Positions 23,391 to 32,885 of a DNA stretch of 64,000 bases are shown here, in pieces. Each line of letters opens with the position of its first letter. The first letter of the stretch is position 1. The notes under the pieces were generated by a model, which was not told the origin of the DNA, ran no database searches, and saw only the letters and a list, made by a program, of their open reading frames with translations. Source of the DNA: Siphonodentalium dalli (Eukaryota; Mollusca; Scaphopoda; Gadilida; Siphonodentaliidae); assembly GCA_032622095.1 (NCBI GenBank), contig CP136069.1:5508976-5572975 (forward strand). The letters run 5' to 3'. Position numbers and translations under genes: made by a program.

Positions 23391-23880
23391 AATAATATAC
23401 AAGTGATACTAGAGGAATATGAATATTAAATAGTCATATTTCTAGACTAAAGTCTGGAATGTTGTTCTTGTATCAGTTCAGACTTTCACTACCGATCCTA
23501 CAAAACGTATTTCAACCGGGGACACGAATTTAGATGGGTTGTATTTTTGTATATTTAAGTCCAAAACGGAGACAACTCTGCAAGGTGGAGTCCAACCAAT
23601 CTAAAAATTGCTGGTATGCATAGGTTGTCAACTTGTCATGTTGGTTAATGTTTTGTATGTAATGGTAATACTGCAGGATTTACCAGAGTATAATGTAAGT
23701 GGGGTACATGCATCATGCCTTTACTCGGAATTTACATGGGTGTGTTCTTTTTACATGGACTTTACATTGCATTTATCAGAGTGTATCATTGTCTATCTGA
23801 CTTTACCATATTTTACCAGAGTAGAGCCATGTAAACAATGGATTACCTGGCTTTACCAGAATAATTTTACACGTATATGA

Positions 23881-24079
23881 GCGATAACTATTTCACAATA
23901 TAACATTTCTCAGCTGAGGTGTTTTCTGTGTCTTTTGTGAGAATAAAATCATATTTTTTTCGTAATCAAAGTGCGCGAATTCAAAACTGAGCGAAAAATA
24001 GTACTGCGCGAATTTAAATACGAGTAAGGGCACGAAAATGATAAAAGTATATACGAACATAATGGACACCTTTAACTTC
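23881..24079. other. Short unique stretch
   Basis: No feature seen apart from two related GCGCGAATTCAAA / GCGCGAATTTAAA motifs. Confidence 0.5.
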
Positions 24080-24392
24080 TATGTTTTCAGGTCTGGGTCA
24101 TCTTACTGTTATTATCTGGGGTGATTTTCAGGTCCGGGTCATCTTACTGTTATTATCTGGGGTGATTTTCAGGTCTAGGTCATCTTACTGTTATTATCTG
24201 GGGTGATTTTCAGGTCTAGGTCATCTTACTGTTATTATCTGGGGTGATTTTCAGGTCTATGTCATCTTACTGTTATTATCTGGGGTTATTTTCTATGTTT
24301 TCAGGTCCGGATCATCTTCCTGTTATTATCTGGGGTGATTTTATATGTTTTCAGGTCCGGATCATCTTCCTGTTATTATCTGGGGTGATTTT
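24080..24392. repeat. 41-bp minisatellite, ~7 units
   Basis: CAGGTC motifs start at 24088, 24129 and 24170 and continue every 41 bp, each followed by CATCTTACTGTTATTATCTG. The last two units carry an inserted ATGTTTT segment. Confidence 0.93.
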
Positions 24393-25150
24393 AGGTAAGC
24401 TTCATTTTACCATCATCTCTTTATATAAAAGAGTATAGGATATGTCTGTCTGTCCGCCTGTCTGTCTGTTCGCGAATTTTCTCCCAGACACCTGACCGAT
24501 TTCAATCATATATATTTGGTGTGATGGTACCCAAGTGGATGTTATAAATTTATAACGGCGTCAGTTTTTCAAAATTTTGATATCAATTTAAAAAAAATTA
24601 TTTTAATAGAAGTTTTTTTTAATTGAGCAGCCCGTAGTTCAATCTAAAAAAAAAATAACATATGTTGTAAATCAAAATGTTTAATAGATCAAATGGGCGT
24701 TTCAATTATTATTTATACCTATATTGAAATTCATCGGTTCTTATTTGATTTATTTGAACAGTAATGTGTGCGGTGAAGTACAACGAAGAAGTAGTGGAAT
24801 AACCATGATAAAGAAGCATTATTTGGTTCCATTGAATTTGATTGGTTCTTCGTATTTAGTCCTGCGACACATTCTGGAACCAAACATTTGTATTTTCCTT
24901 CTTTATTGAACATGAATCAGTTGTTTCAGATCATTGGTTCCAAATTTAAATAATCGATTTGTTGTTTGTGTAGCCAGAGTAATGTAATGTAAGCCATTTT
25001 AAGGAAATGTGTGTAGGCCTAAAGAGTAACAATGTTGTATCATTGATATGTGCAGTGTGTTTGCATTTTTTTTTAGTCGTTTCCGGCCAAAGGCATAAAA
25101 ACTCTTCATTGTGTTTGAACCTGGGTTTCCCTTCAAAATATAGGAGTCTT
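24393..25150. other. Interspersed-repeat-like stretch, no gene
   Basis: TGTCTGTCTGTCCGCCTG at about 24444, followed by CACCTGACCGATTTCAAT and GGTGTGATGGTACCCAAG, looks like a mollusc-type interspersed repeat. The remainder to 25150 is unique and AT-rich. Confidence 0.45.
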
Positions 25151-25558
25151 TTGTAGCCGACGGACAACCCATACGCCGATTACTAGTAAATGATCCACCG
25201 GACAGCTCCCATAGTCCGCCGAACAGCCCCCTACACCTATTAGTCAGACGTAAACAGTCCGTCGGACAGCCCCCTACGCCGATTAGCCAGAAGTAAATAG
25301 TCCACCGGACAACTCCTACGCCAATTAGCCATAAGTAAGCAGTCAGCCGGACAGCCCCCTACACCGATTAGCCAGAAGTAAATAGTCCACCGGACAACCC
25401 CCTACACCGATTATCCAGAAGTAAATAGTCCGCCGGACAACCCCCTACACCGATTACCCAGAAGTAAATAGTCCGCCGGACAACCCCCTACACCGATTAT
25501 CCAGAAGTAAACAGTCCATCGGACAACTCCTACGACAATTAGAGAGAAGTAAATAAAA
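25151..25558. repeat. 43-bp minisatellite, ~9 units
   Basis: Unit: CGATTACCCAGAAGTAAATA + GTCCGCCGGACAACCCCCTACAC, diverged toward the ends. GTCCGCCGGAC is itself palindromic. Confidence 0.92.
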
Positions 25559-25892
25559 CATGTTCCGGAAACGAGCTTGGTTTACCTTCCGCTAAGTCCC
25601 CTAATATATGACACATGGTGACAGCCATTTTTGTGTTTTCTTGAACTTTTTCTGTTCCAAAAATAGACAATAGCACGTACATGTAGTGGCAGTGGTATGT
25701 CCAGTATAGCTAGGGTACATAACTCTGTCTTGCAGTTTTACCATTCTAATGATTATATATATCCACGAAGAACCTATCGGTTTCACTCATGAGTAAGTTA
25801 ATTTATAGAACCAAAAAAAGGGTCCATTTGGGTATGATATTATTTGCTGTGTAGGATACCATCTTCGTTAATGTGCTACTTTAATTATATAT
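25559..25892. other. Unique stretch, no gene seen
   Basis: Nothing recognised. The 61-codon reverse frame at 25601-25786 is unsupported. Confidence 0.5.
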
Positions 25893-26800
25893 CAGACCAA
25901 CGTAGCAGGGGACTGAACTCTATCTCAGACAAACGCAGCAGGGGCTGAACTCTATATAATACCAACGTAGCAGGGGACTGAACTCTGTCTGATACCAACG
26001 TAGCAGGGGACTGAACTCTGTCTGATACCAACGTAGCAGGGGACTGAACTCTGTCTGAGACCAACGTAGCAGGGGACTGAACTCTATATAATACCAACGT
26101 AGCAGGGGACTGAACTCTATATAATACCAACGTAGCAGGGGACTGAACTATGTCTGATACCAACGTAGCAGGGGACTGAACTCTGTCTGATACCAACGTA
26201 GCAGGGGACTGAACTCTGTCTGAGACCAACGTAGCAGGGGACTGAACTCTATATAATACCAACGTAGCAGGGGACTGAACTCTGTCTGATACCAACGTAG
26301 CAGGGGACTGAACTCTGTCTGAGACCAACGTAGCAGGGGACTGAACTCTATCTGAGACCAACGTAGCAGGTGACTGAACTCTATCTGATACCAACGTAGC
26401 AGGGGACTGAACTCTATCTGATACCAACGTAGCAGTGGACTGAACTCTATCTGAGACCAACGTAGCAGGGGACTGAACTCTATCTGAGACAAGCGTAGCA
26501 GGGGACTGAACTCTATCTGATACCAACGTAGCAGGGTACTGAACTCTATCTGAGACCAACGTAGCAGGGGACTGAACTATATCTGAGACCAACGTAGCAG
26601 GGGACTGAACTCTATCTGATACCAACGTAGCAGGGGACTGAACTCTGTCTGAGACCAACGTAGCAGGGGACTGAACTCTGTCTGAGACCAACGTAGCAGG
26701 GGACTGAACTCTATCTGAGACCAACGTAGCAGGGGACTGAACTCTATCTGAGACCAACGTATGGCAGGGACTGAACTATATATCAGACAAACGTATCAGT
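25893..26800. repeat. 33-bp minisatellite, left part (~27 units)
   Basis: Unit: AACGTAGCAGGGGACTGAAC + TCTATCTGAGACC. Variation is concentrated in the TCTATCTGAGA / TCTGTCTGATA / TCTATATAATA segment. The 290-codon reverse frame (SDRVQSPATLV repeats) reflects a period of 11 codons and is not a gene. Confidence 0.96.
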
Positions 26801-27623
26801 GTCACCTCGCGTTCGGACTGCGACCTTCTACGAAATGCCGTTAAAGAACAACGGAGGGTATTATCTACAAAATAAATTTTCAAGTCAGTCGAATATCTAG
26901 GGTTAACCTTACCAGAGACTGCTCACGCTACCGACATGGTAACGAAAAATTTCCGAAAATCTCTACAAAATAGCTATAACGAGTACTTCCAAGCTAGCCT
27001 GAGTGACAACTGCTCAAAATCAGGCAGAAACAAACACAGAACATATCATCTTTACAAGAAAGAGTATAGGCTTGAGCCCTATCTTATCAACACGAAATCA
27101 TTGGAAGACAGAATAGCTTTCACCAGATTCAGAATCAGCAACCATGTACTTGCTACAGAGAAAGGGCGTCATTTACAGCCCCAGTAAAATAAAAAAAATA
27201 GAAAGTGTGAGTTTTGCTGTAATGATGTTGTAGAAGATGAAATACATTTCCTTATGGAATGCACTGCATATTCACAACCAGGAAGAGAACTTTTCGAATC
27301 AATGATTAACCATAATCCGAATTTTCCACGCATTAACGCCAACGATAAATTTATTACTATATTGACAAATGACTGTCCCTCTCTAGCCCGAATAATATGT
27401 AAACTGATCCGTCGCTTCTTCGATGCTGTGCTGAGCAAATAGCAGTTAGGTAACCATATATATGATACATGATCCCGAGACTCCTTGTACATCTTAGCAT
27501 ATTATGTAATTTTGTTCTTGTAAATTTTATTATCACAAGTTTTGTATATTCTATTATCCATTGTATTAGCAAACTGTCCTCGTGCGGATGTTTTTTTGCC
27601 AATAAATCATTATCTATCTATCT
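26801..27623 (+). mobile_element. 5'-truncated LINE inserted in the 33-bp array
   Basis: This block interrupts the array. It ends with an AATAAA (27601-27606) and a (TATC)n tail (27610-27623), as expected for the 3' end of a non-LTR retrotransposon integrated by target-primed reverse transcription. Only the last part of ORF2 remains, so the copy is 5'-truncated. The array resumes immediately after the tail. Confidence 0.85.
26876..27442 (+). pseudogene. C-terminal end of LINE ORF2 (reverse transcriptase), broken
   Basis: One frame runs from about 26876 to the stop at 27440-27442, with a single in-frame TAA at 27185-27187. The first part contains 'EDRIAFTRFRISNHVLATEK', matching the conserved 'xxLTKFRxSxHxLxIExGR' region downstream of the reverse transcriptase domain in many animal LINEs. 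After the stop follows a CCHC zinc knuckle (Cys-x2-Cys-x9-His-x4-Cys at about 27209-27265, 'CEFCCNDVVEDEIHFLMEC'). The upstream 'FKSVEYLGLTL' may be the tail of the RT core. The polymerase and endonuclease domains are absent. It is a dead copy. I am confident that it is LINE-derived but not of the clade (CR1/Jockey/RTE-like). Confidence 0.85.
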
Positions 27624-28432
27624 AGCAGGGGACTGAACTCTATCTGAGACCAACGTAGCATGGGACCGAACTATATCTCATACCAGTATAGCAGGGAATG
27701 AACTCTATCTGAGACCAACGTAGCAGGGGTCTGAACTCTATCTGAGACCAACGTAGCAGGGGTCTGAACTCTATCTCAGACCAGCATCATGTCAGGGTCT
27801 GAACTTTATCTCATACCAGCATAGCAGGGGACTGAACTCTATCTGAGACCAACGTAGCAGGGGTCTGAACTATATCTTATTCCAGCATAGCAGGAGACTG
27901 AACTCTACCTCAGACCAGCATCATGTCAGGGTCTGAACTTTATCTCATACCAGCATAGCAGGGGACTGAACTCTATCTGAGACCAACGTAACAGGGGACT
28001 GAACACTATCTGAGACCAACGTAGCAGGGGACTGAACTCTATCTGATACCAACGTAGCAGGGGACTGAACTCTGTCTGAGACCAACGTAGCAGGGGACTG
28101 AACTCTATCTGATACCAACGTAGCAGGGGACTGAACTCTATATGAGACCAATGTAGCAGGGGACTGAACTCTATCTGATAACAACGTAGCAGGGGTCTGA
28201 ACTATGATACCAACGTAGCAGGGGACTGAACTCTATCTGATAACAACGTAGCAGGGGACTGAACACTATCTGAGACCAACGTAGCAGGGGACTGAACTCT
28301 ATCTGAGACCAACGTAGCAGGGGGCTGAACTCTATCTGAGACCAACGTAGCATGGGTCTGAACTATATCTCATACCAGAATAGCAGGGGACTGAACTCTA
28401 TCTCAGACCAATGTAGCAGGGGACTGAACTCT
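27624..28432. repeat. 33-bp minisatellite, right part (~24 units)
   Basis: Continuation of the array after the LINE. The first ~350 bp are more heterogeneous (CATACCAGCATAGCAGG, CATCATGTCAGGG, CATGGGAC variants) than the left part. The units after about 27990 are again canonical. Confidence 0.95.
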
Positions 28433-28544
28433 GCTTCGTGTCTTGCATTTTGACATTGTACATCGCCATATCAACCGACGCAGTGGCAAAAGGCGGCATG
28501 TCATTTTCAAAGGAGTTTCTAAAGATGGGCACTTATAAGTGTAG
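28433..28544. other. Short unique linker between arrays
   Basis: No feature seen. Confidence 0.5.
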
Positions 28545-28935
28545 CGGTCGCTGTGTAAATATAGAAGGCCGATGACCTCTCTATAGATGTGTAAATATAG
28601 AAGGCCGATGACCTCTCGCTGTGTAAATATAGAAGGCCGATGACCTCTCTCTGTGTAAATATAGAAGGCCGGTGACCTCTTTATGTGTAAATATAGAAGG
28701 CCGATGACCTCTCTCTGTGTAAATATAGAAGGCCGGTGACCTCTTTATGTGTAAATATAGAAGGCCGATGACCTCTCGCTGTGTAAATATAGAAGGCCGA
28801 TGACCTCTCTCTGTGTAAATATAGAAGGCCGATGACCTCTCTCTGTGTAAATATAGAAGGCCGGTGACCTCTTTATGTGTAAATATAGAAGGCCGATGAC
28901 CTCTCGCTGTGTAAATATAGAAGGCCGATGATTTC
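28545..28935. repeat. 32-bp minisatellite, ~12 units
   Basis: Unit: TGTGTAAATATAGAAGGCCG + ATGACCTCTCTC, with variants GGTGACC and TTTATG. It ends about 12 bp before the 5S-like sequence. Confidence 0.95.
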
Positions 28936-28947
28936 TCTGCTCGACAG

Positions 28948-29070
28948 GTCTAGTAGATCTCTTGGTCACAGTCGTTAGACGCTTTGTGTGATCACCGAAG
29001 TTAAGCAACGTCGAGCTCTGTTAGTCCTTGGATGGGTGACCGGCTTGGGATTCTGGGTGCTGCTAACTTT
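28948..29070 (+). pseudogene. 5S rRNA-like sequence (pseudogene or head of a 5S-derived SINE)
   Basis: The 3' two-thirds (28990-29070) match animal 5S rRNA closely. They contain GATCACCGAAGTTAAGCAAC, the internal control region TTGGATGGGTGACC and GGGTGCTG. The 5' part begins GTCTA at the expected distance but is strongly diverged from the usual GTCTACGGCCAT start. The total of 123 nt is close to the 120 nt of 5S. The A-box/IE/C-box region bound by TFIIIA is largely kept, so RNA polymerase III initiation is conceivable. The diverged 5' half and changes such as GGATTCTGG argue against a functional rRNA. A 5S-derived SINE head is equally plausible: a CT-rich tract follows, but I see no RT-like tail. 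Confidence 0.7.
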
Positions 29071-29082
29071 CGGTGCGACTCC

Positions 29083-29083
29083 C

Positions 29084-29156
<73 letters not shown>

Positions 29157-29164
29157 TCTCTCTC
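29083..29164. repeat. (CT)n microsatellite
   Basis: About 40 CT dinucleotides with one TAT interruption near 29141. It lies directly upstream of the exon's polypyrimidine/acceptor region and gives spurious Ser-Leu runs in the reading frames. Confidence 0.98.
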
Positions 29165-29205
29165 GTTCTATTACATAACCAAACTTATATCTTATATCTT
29201 TCCAG

Positions 29206-29505
29206 TCCGTTGCCAGGCTGCGGGATTCAACCCGTATATGTATCCGGTAGACCCGTTCGCTCCTGTTCCACTGACAGTAGACCCGTTCGCTCTTCCGCCA
29301 CCAGCAGTCCCGTTCGCTCCTCCGCCGATAGCAGGGTCCCCGTTCGCTCCTCCACCGATAGCCTTTCCGATTCCGATGCCATTTCCGTCACCTATCATGT
29401 TCGCTGCACCACCACCCGGACTATTTCAACCGCCGCAACCACCACCACAACAACAACAACAACAATCTGCTGGACCATTTGGTAGTTTGTTCCAAGGACC
29501 CATGG
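29206..29505 (+). CDS. Internal exon encoding a Pro/Phe/Gln-rich chain, probably secreted or structural
   Basis: A 300-nt open segment is bounded by an acceptor (ATCTTATATCTTTCCAG, AG at 29204-29205) and a donor (ATGG|GTAAG, GT at 29506). Both boundaries are phase 1, so the exon is symmetric (100 codons). The translation begins 'RCQAAGFNPYMYPVDPFAPV', repeats PFAP/PFALPPP blocks four times, has 'FPIPMPFPSP', a short Q run (six consecutive CAA codons), and ends 'SAGPFGSLFQGPM'. There are no charged clusters, and the single Cys is near the start. Such low-complexity Pro/Phe/Gln chains occur in molluscan shell-matrix and other extracellular structural proteins; that role is inference. The first exon and signal peptide are not visible, perhaps beyond the arrays upstream. 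Codon use (CCG, GCT, TTC-rich) and clean splice sites distinguish it from its surroundings. Confidence 0.55.
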
Positions 29506-29553
29506 GTAAGATGCTTAACTTCCTCCATTTAAAATGATACCTGTCTGATTTAA

Positions 29554-30009
29554 CCCTTTACCCAACAAAGCGGCCAAAAACGCCCAAATAAAGCTTCAAC
29601 AGCCTAAAATATCTTCGGTCTGTCTCAATAACACCATACAAATATGGATATCATTGGAACCGGTTCATCGATCACATTGTGATGGTTACAGTTATGCCCT
29701 GTGCCAATGCATTCTCTTTTATATGCGAGTCGACCATAGGTCGCCTCCCATATATAAAAGAATGCATTGGCCTAAAAAAAAAAAAATTTAACACTTTTTA
29801 CCATTTTTTCTTACATTCTTTAACAATTTTATAATTTTTTCTTATATTTTTTAACAATTTTTATAATATTTTTCTACATTCTTTGACAATTTTATCATTT
29901 TTAATATGTGTTAAGCCAATGCATTCTCTTATATATGCGTGGCGACCTATGGTCGACTCGCATATATAAGAGAATGTATTGGCACAGGGCCGTTCTGTTG
30001 GGTAAAGGG
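29554..30009. mobile_element. TTAA MITE (piggyBac-like) in the intron, 456 bp
   Basis: Termini are CCCTTTACCCAACAAAGCGG and CCGTTCTGTTGGGTAAAGGG, with TTAA directly outside each (29550-29553, 30010-30013). Hairpin cassettes lie at 29703-29774 and 29912-29984, separated by the AT-rich spacer. The left 150 bp are unique to this family (AAATAAAGCTTCAACAGCC, ATATGGATATCATTGGAACC). It is nearly identical in layout to 34388-34844. Unusually, the flanking direct repeat is 25 bp rather than 4 bp (see findings). Confidence 0.9.
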
Positions 30010-30158
30010 TTAAAATGATACCTGTCTGATTTAACACCCGTAATTTACTATTTTTTCGGCTTCGGGGGTAACAAATATTGTATTTGAGTTGGGGAACCCC
30101 ATCCTTCAGACGTCATAGCATTGCTCCTCATTCATGTTTCATGTTCGGCGTAGTTACT

Positions 30159-30254
30159 TCCGATATAGATTTACTGTGTCCTGTTCCTTTCGTTATAGAT
30201 TTACTGTGTTCTGTTCCTTTCGTTATAGATTTACTATGTTCTGTTCCTTTCGTT
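30159..30254. repeat. 30-bp tandem repeat, three units
   Basis: TATAGATTTACTGTGT + TCTGTTCCTTTCGT begins at 30164, 30194 and 30224. Confidence 0.93.
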
Positions 30255-30503
30255 TTCGCAATCGAGAGTTATTAGATTTCGATTTTTGAAATTTATTTAT
30301 TTTCTCCACCTCTAATATTTCACTGCCTCGTAATAATCTATCGGAAATGTATACGGACATGCGCGGGTGTCGTAACAAGGGTTCCGGAGGTCACGGAAGG
30401 TCACACTTCGCAGTGACTTTGGCAGATAGGAACTGATTTTTGGAATAAAAAAAACAACGATGTCGTCAGAAACAAAATTGACAGTATCTTGCTATACATA
30501 ATT

Positions 30504-30702
30504 CACAGGGTCCTGTAACGCGCCCCGCTGCCCCCCCCCCCCCCCCCCCTTGCGCTGCCCATGCATATACGCCGCTTCTATATACGCGCCTGCTTCACGT
30601 TAATGGTAGAATACCTTATTTTACTACCATTAACGTGAAGCAGGCGCGTATATACAGGGCAGTGCAAAGGGGGGGGGGGGCAGCGCGTTACTGGCCCCTG
30701 TG
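30504..30702. mobile_element. Palindromic MITE nested in the long-TIR element
   Basis: Termini CACAGGGTCCTGTAACGCGC and GCGTTACTGGCCCCTGTG are followed inward by C-run/G-run pairs. An internal stem has TATACGCGCCTGCTTCACGT facing ACGTGAAGCAGGCGCGTATA around a 14-bp loop (ATACCTTATTTTA). The flanks ACATAATT / ATATAGTT agree at 6 of 8 positions, so a decayed hAT-type duplication is possible. Confidence 0.75.
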
Positions 30703-31059
30703 ATATAGTTTGCATGCGGATACGTAAATGCATATATGTATACTTTTTCCAGATTTATCAGTCATATATTTTATTCATGAAAATAGACAATTAGTTGTGA
30801 TGACTGGGGAATCCAGTTCGAACCAGGTTTTACCATGCATATACGGAATTCGAGATGTGGAACATACGTAGATTTCAAAGGCGTGTTTAAAGGTGGGTTC
30901 CTCGTCTCAAATCAAATATATTTCACCATTAAGCCGAAGCAATTAAGGGGTGTTAAATTGGCTATAGGACATTTTTAATCGTAGACTCGCATTAATAGCT
31001 ATTGCTAAGTTGAGTTATATAAGTTGAGCATATATACGTCAACGGGGTTTTCCATGCAG

Positions 31060-31107
31060 CCAAAGGACCAATTCGCTGGACCGTTCGGCGTTCGCACAGG
31101 CCCCAAG
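31060..31107 (+). pseudogene. Exon-like paralogue of the exon end at 29505
   Basis: TTTTCCATGCAG precedes 48 nt that translate as 'PKDQFAGPFGVRTGPK', recalling 'SAGPFGSLFQGPM' at the end of the 29206 exon, and a GTAAAA donor follows. However, joining to the phase 1 donor at 29505 would not use this reading frame. The segment may be a duplicated exon out of register, or a decayed copy. Confidence 0.35.
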
Positions 31108-31360
31108 GTAAAATAGCAGATATACCAATATATAATGTACCAGTGTAGTATAGATTGGTATATATATCTTGTACCCCCCAGTGGCCTGTCGTTTCAATGA
31201 CGTCTGCATGGGTAAGCTGATTTATATCTATTGAAGAATAAAAAAAGGACTGTATGGGAATGTATTTGTATATATATATATGGTTACACACATGATATGA
31301 GCATAGAATCCTGGGTATAATTTATATTACGGTTACGGGTACGTTACATGACTAAATTAA

Positions 31361-31527
31361 TTAATTGTTTCAATGAGGTCTGGGTAAGCTGATTTATATC
31401 ATCCATTGAGAAACATACTCAATAATCGCGAAGTTCAGTTACGCGTAAGTCAACGGGTTTTTCCCCAGCCGCGGCAACAATATATGCTTGACCATTCGGT
31501 AGTAGTATATGTTACAAGGATCCATGG
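31361..31527 (+). pseudogene. Second exon-like copy, decayed
   Basis: AAGTCAACGGGTTTTTCCCCAG leads into a segment ending GGATCCATGG|GTAGGG at 31527. It aligns with the end of the 29206-29505 exon (CAACAA, then GACCATTCGGTAGT, then AAGGATCCATGG), but the homologous frame has a TGA where the intact exon has a Gly codon. The preceding GTTTCAATGAGGTCTGG|GTAAGCTG also occurs at 31191-31218, so a block of intron plus exon end has been duplicated. Confidence 0.35.
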
Positions 31528-31799
31528 GTAGGGTAATTTATACCCTGTTCGTGTTTGTGTTTCCCAATGGTTTAGCCATTACTAGCCAGGGGTGGCTCCG
31601 TGGTAGTCGGAACAGACATGGTACACGCACCCCGTGGTGTACCCCGTGGTGTACCTGTCATGCTACAACGGCGCAAATGAGATGCATAGGATTATTTTCA
31701 CGACAGGTACTGGGGTCTACAGTAATTCCATAAATATATATATATATATCAGCAGACGATAAAACAATTTTGATTATATTATAATTTTTACGATTTCAG

Positions 31800-31818
31800 G
31801 TCAAATGATGTTGTATGG
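31800..31818 (+). other. Candidate 19-nt micro-exon
   Basis: TTTACGATTTCAG precedes 19 nt (GTCAAATGATGTTGTATGG), followed by GTAAGT. The boundary matches the ATGG|GTAAG donor style of the 29206 exon. After the phase 1 donor it would read Gly-Gln-Met-Met-Leu-Tyr. The evidence is only splice-like signals, so this is tentative. Confidence 0.2.
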
Positions 31819-32885
31819 GTAAGTTTCATATATTAAGAAGAACAGATGTTGTTAAATACCATGCCGACCAGTGCCGACTTTATAATATATATAGAGGATC
31901 TCCAACGAGTTATGTTGAGATAAGATTTTATGAAACGAGTTTGATAAATTTGATTCACAACAAGTCGTTTATCAAATTTATCAAACGAGTTTCATAAAAT
32001 CTTATATTCCAACAGAACGAGTTGAAGATCTTGTCTATCACATGAACAAAAATAGAGCTTTATGCCATCGTTGGCTGAGACACTTCACAACCGTGTACGA
32101 CAGTATTGCGCGCTCAGGATTGCGACGAAAAATATAGTCCCCAAATTTGCCTCTTTGTTTTTGTGATTATTTTCGTTAGTGCGACGAAGTTGGACAATAA
32201 TTTAACTTTGATGAAGAAATCAATCATTTGGTGCTGTCTGGTTTTGGTGTCATGCACGACTTTTGAAATAGTATTAATCCGCCTAATCAATGTAAATTAA
32301 TTTTATTGGCGCGTTGCCATATTGGCGGGAAGCACGCGCTTATTCATATACACTATGTGATATAAGGAAATGTGTATGTTTAATGATATAATAGGGGTTT
32401 CATGTGATATATACTGATATTAATACCTGCCACAATACACTATACTTTGATAACAGTAATCAAATAAGTGTTGATACATATGATTAATTTGATAGGGAAG
32501 AAACTCATATTTGATTCAATACAGTGATAGTGTAATATTTACTATTGCACTGCAAATAATGTGTTTCAGTAATCCTAAAGGTGGACCTGTTTTTATCAAG
32601 CGTACTATTAAGACCATTTTGTCGTTGAGGCAGAACAAATCCTTTTTTCGAAGTTACGAAGATTATCTTTGGCTTGTGTTATGTCATTGTGCCTCGTAGT
32701 ATTCGATCATGCACTGTGCATACACGTATCATTCGACTGTTTCATTTCAGATCGATGTTCGACTTCATGTAGATAACAGCTATATCACGATATAAACGAC
32801 GATGGTCCGAGTTACCTCAAGTGGAGTTCGTGCTTACATCGATAATCGCAAATATTCAACTACAGTTCGGCGGTTACAAGAACAA
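31819..32885. other. Mostly unique, no gene supported
   Basis: A near-palindrome at 31920-32005 (TAAGATTTTATGAAACGAGT facing AACGAGTTTCATAAAATCTT around TCACAACAAGTCG) is the only structured element. The short frames at 32106-32300 and 32511-32699 are not supported. Confidence 0.45.

Larger units (their letters stand above)
21650..23865. mobile_element. Foldback-like element with long degenerate arms
   Basis: The left arm (about 21650-21990) and right arm (about 23605-23865) are inverted copies built of loosely repeated CTCTGGTAAAAGCC / CATGTAAA motifs. For example, ATGCTCTACTCTGGTAGA at about 21679 faces TTACCAGAGTAGAGCCAT at about 23815. Foldback elements are known for long inverted arms made of internal repeats. 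The middle contains two tandem arrays (21986-22700 and 23000-23390) and no coding frame. Confidence 0.7.
30031..30965. mobile_element. Long-TIR element with nested insertions
   Basis: The left arm (about 30031-30110: TTAACACCCGTAATTTAC, TTCGGCTTCGGGGGTAAC, TATTTGAGTTGGGGAACCCC) is an inverted copy of the right arm (about 30885-30965: GTGGGTTCCTCGTCTCAAAT, AAGCCGAAGCAATTAAGGGG, TGTTAAAT). The interior holds a 30-bp triplicate and the palindromic element at 30504-30702. Partial relatives lie near 13084-13190, 35562-36535 and 39735-39905. No coding frame. Confidence 0.7.

Noticed and set aside
25885-28353. Reverse-strand frames with SDRVQSPATLV repeats
   Set aside because: Products of the 33-bp array; units are free to change and no start or splice context exists.
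28948-29070. Functional 5S rRNA gene
   Set aside because: The first ~40 nt do not match the conserved 5S start, and several stem positions in the 3' half are changed. It is kept only as a 5S-like sequence.
31595-31670. tRNA-like A box (TGGCTCCGTGGTAG)
   Set aside because: No B box (GGTTCGA-type), acceptor stem or cloverleaf could be formed around it.
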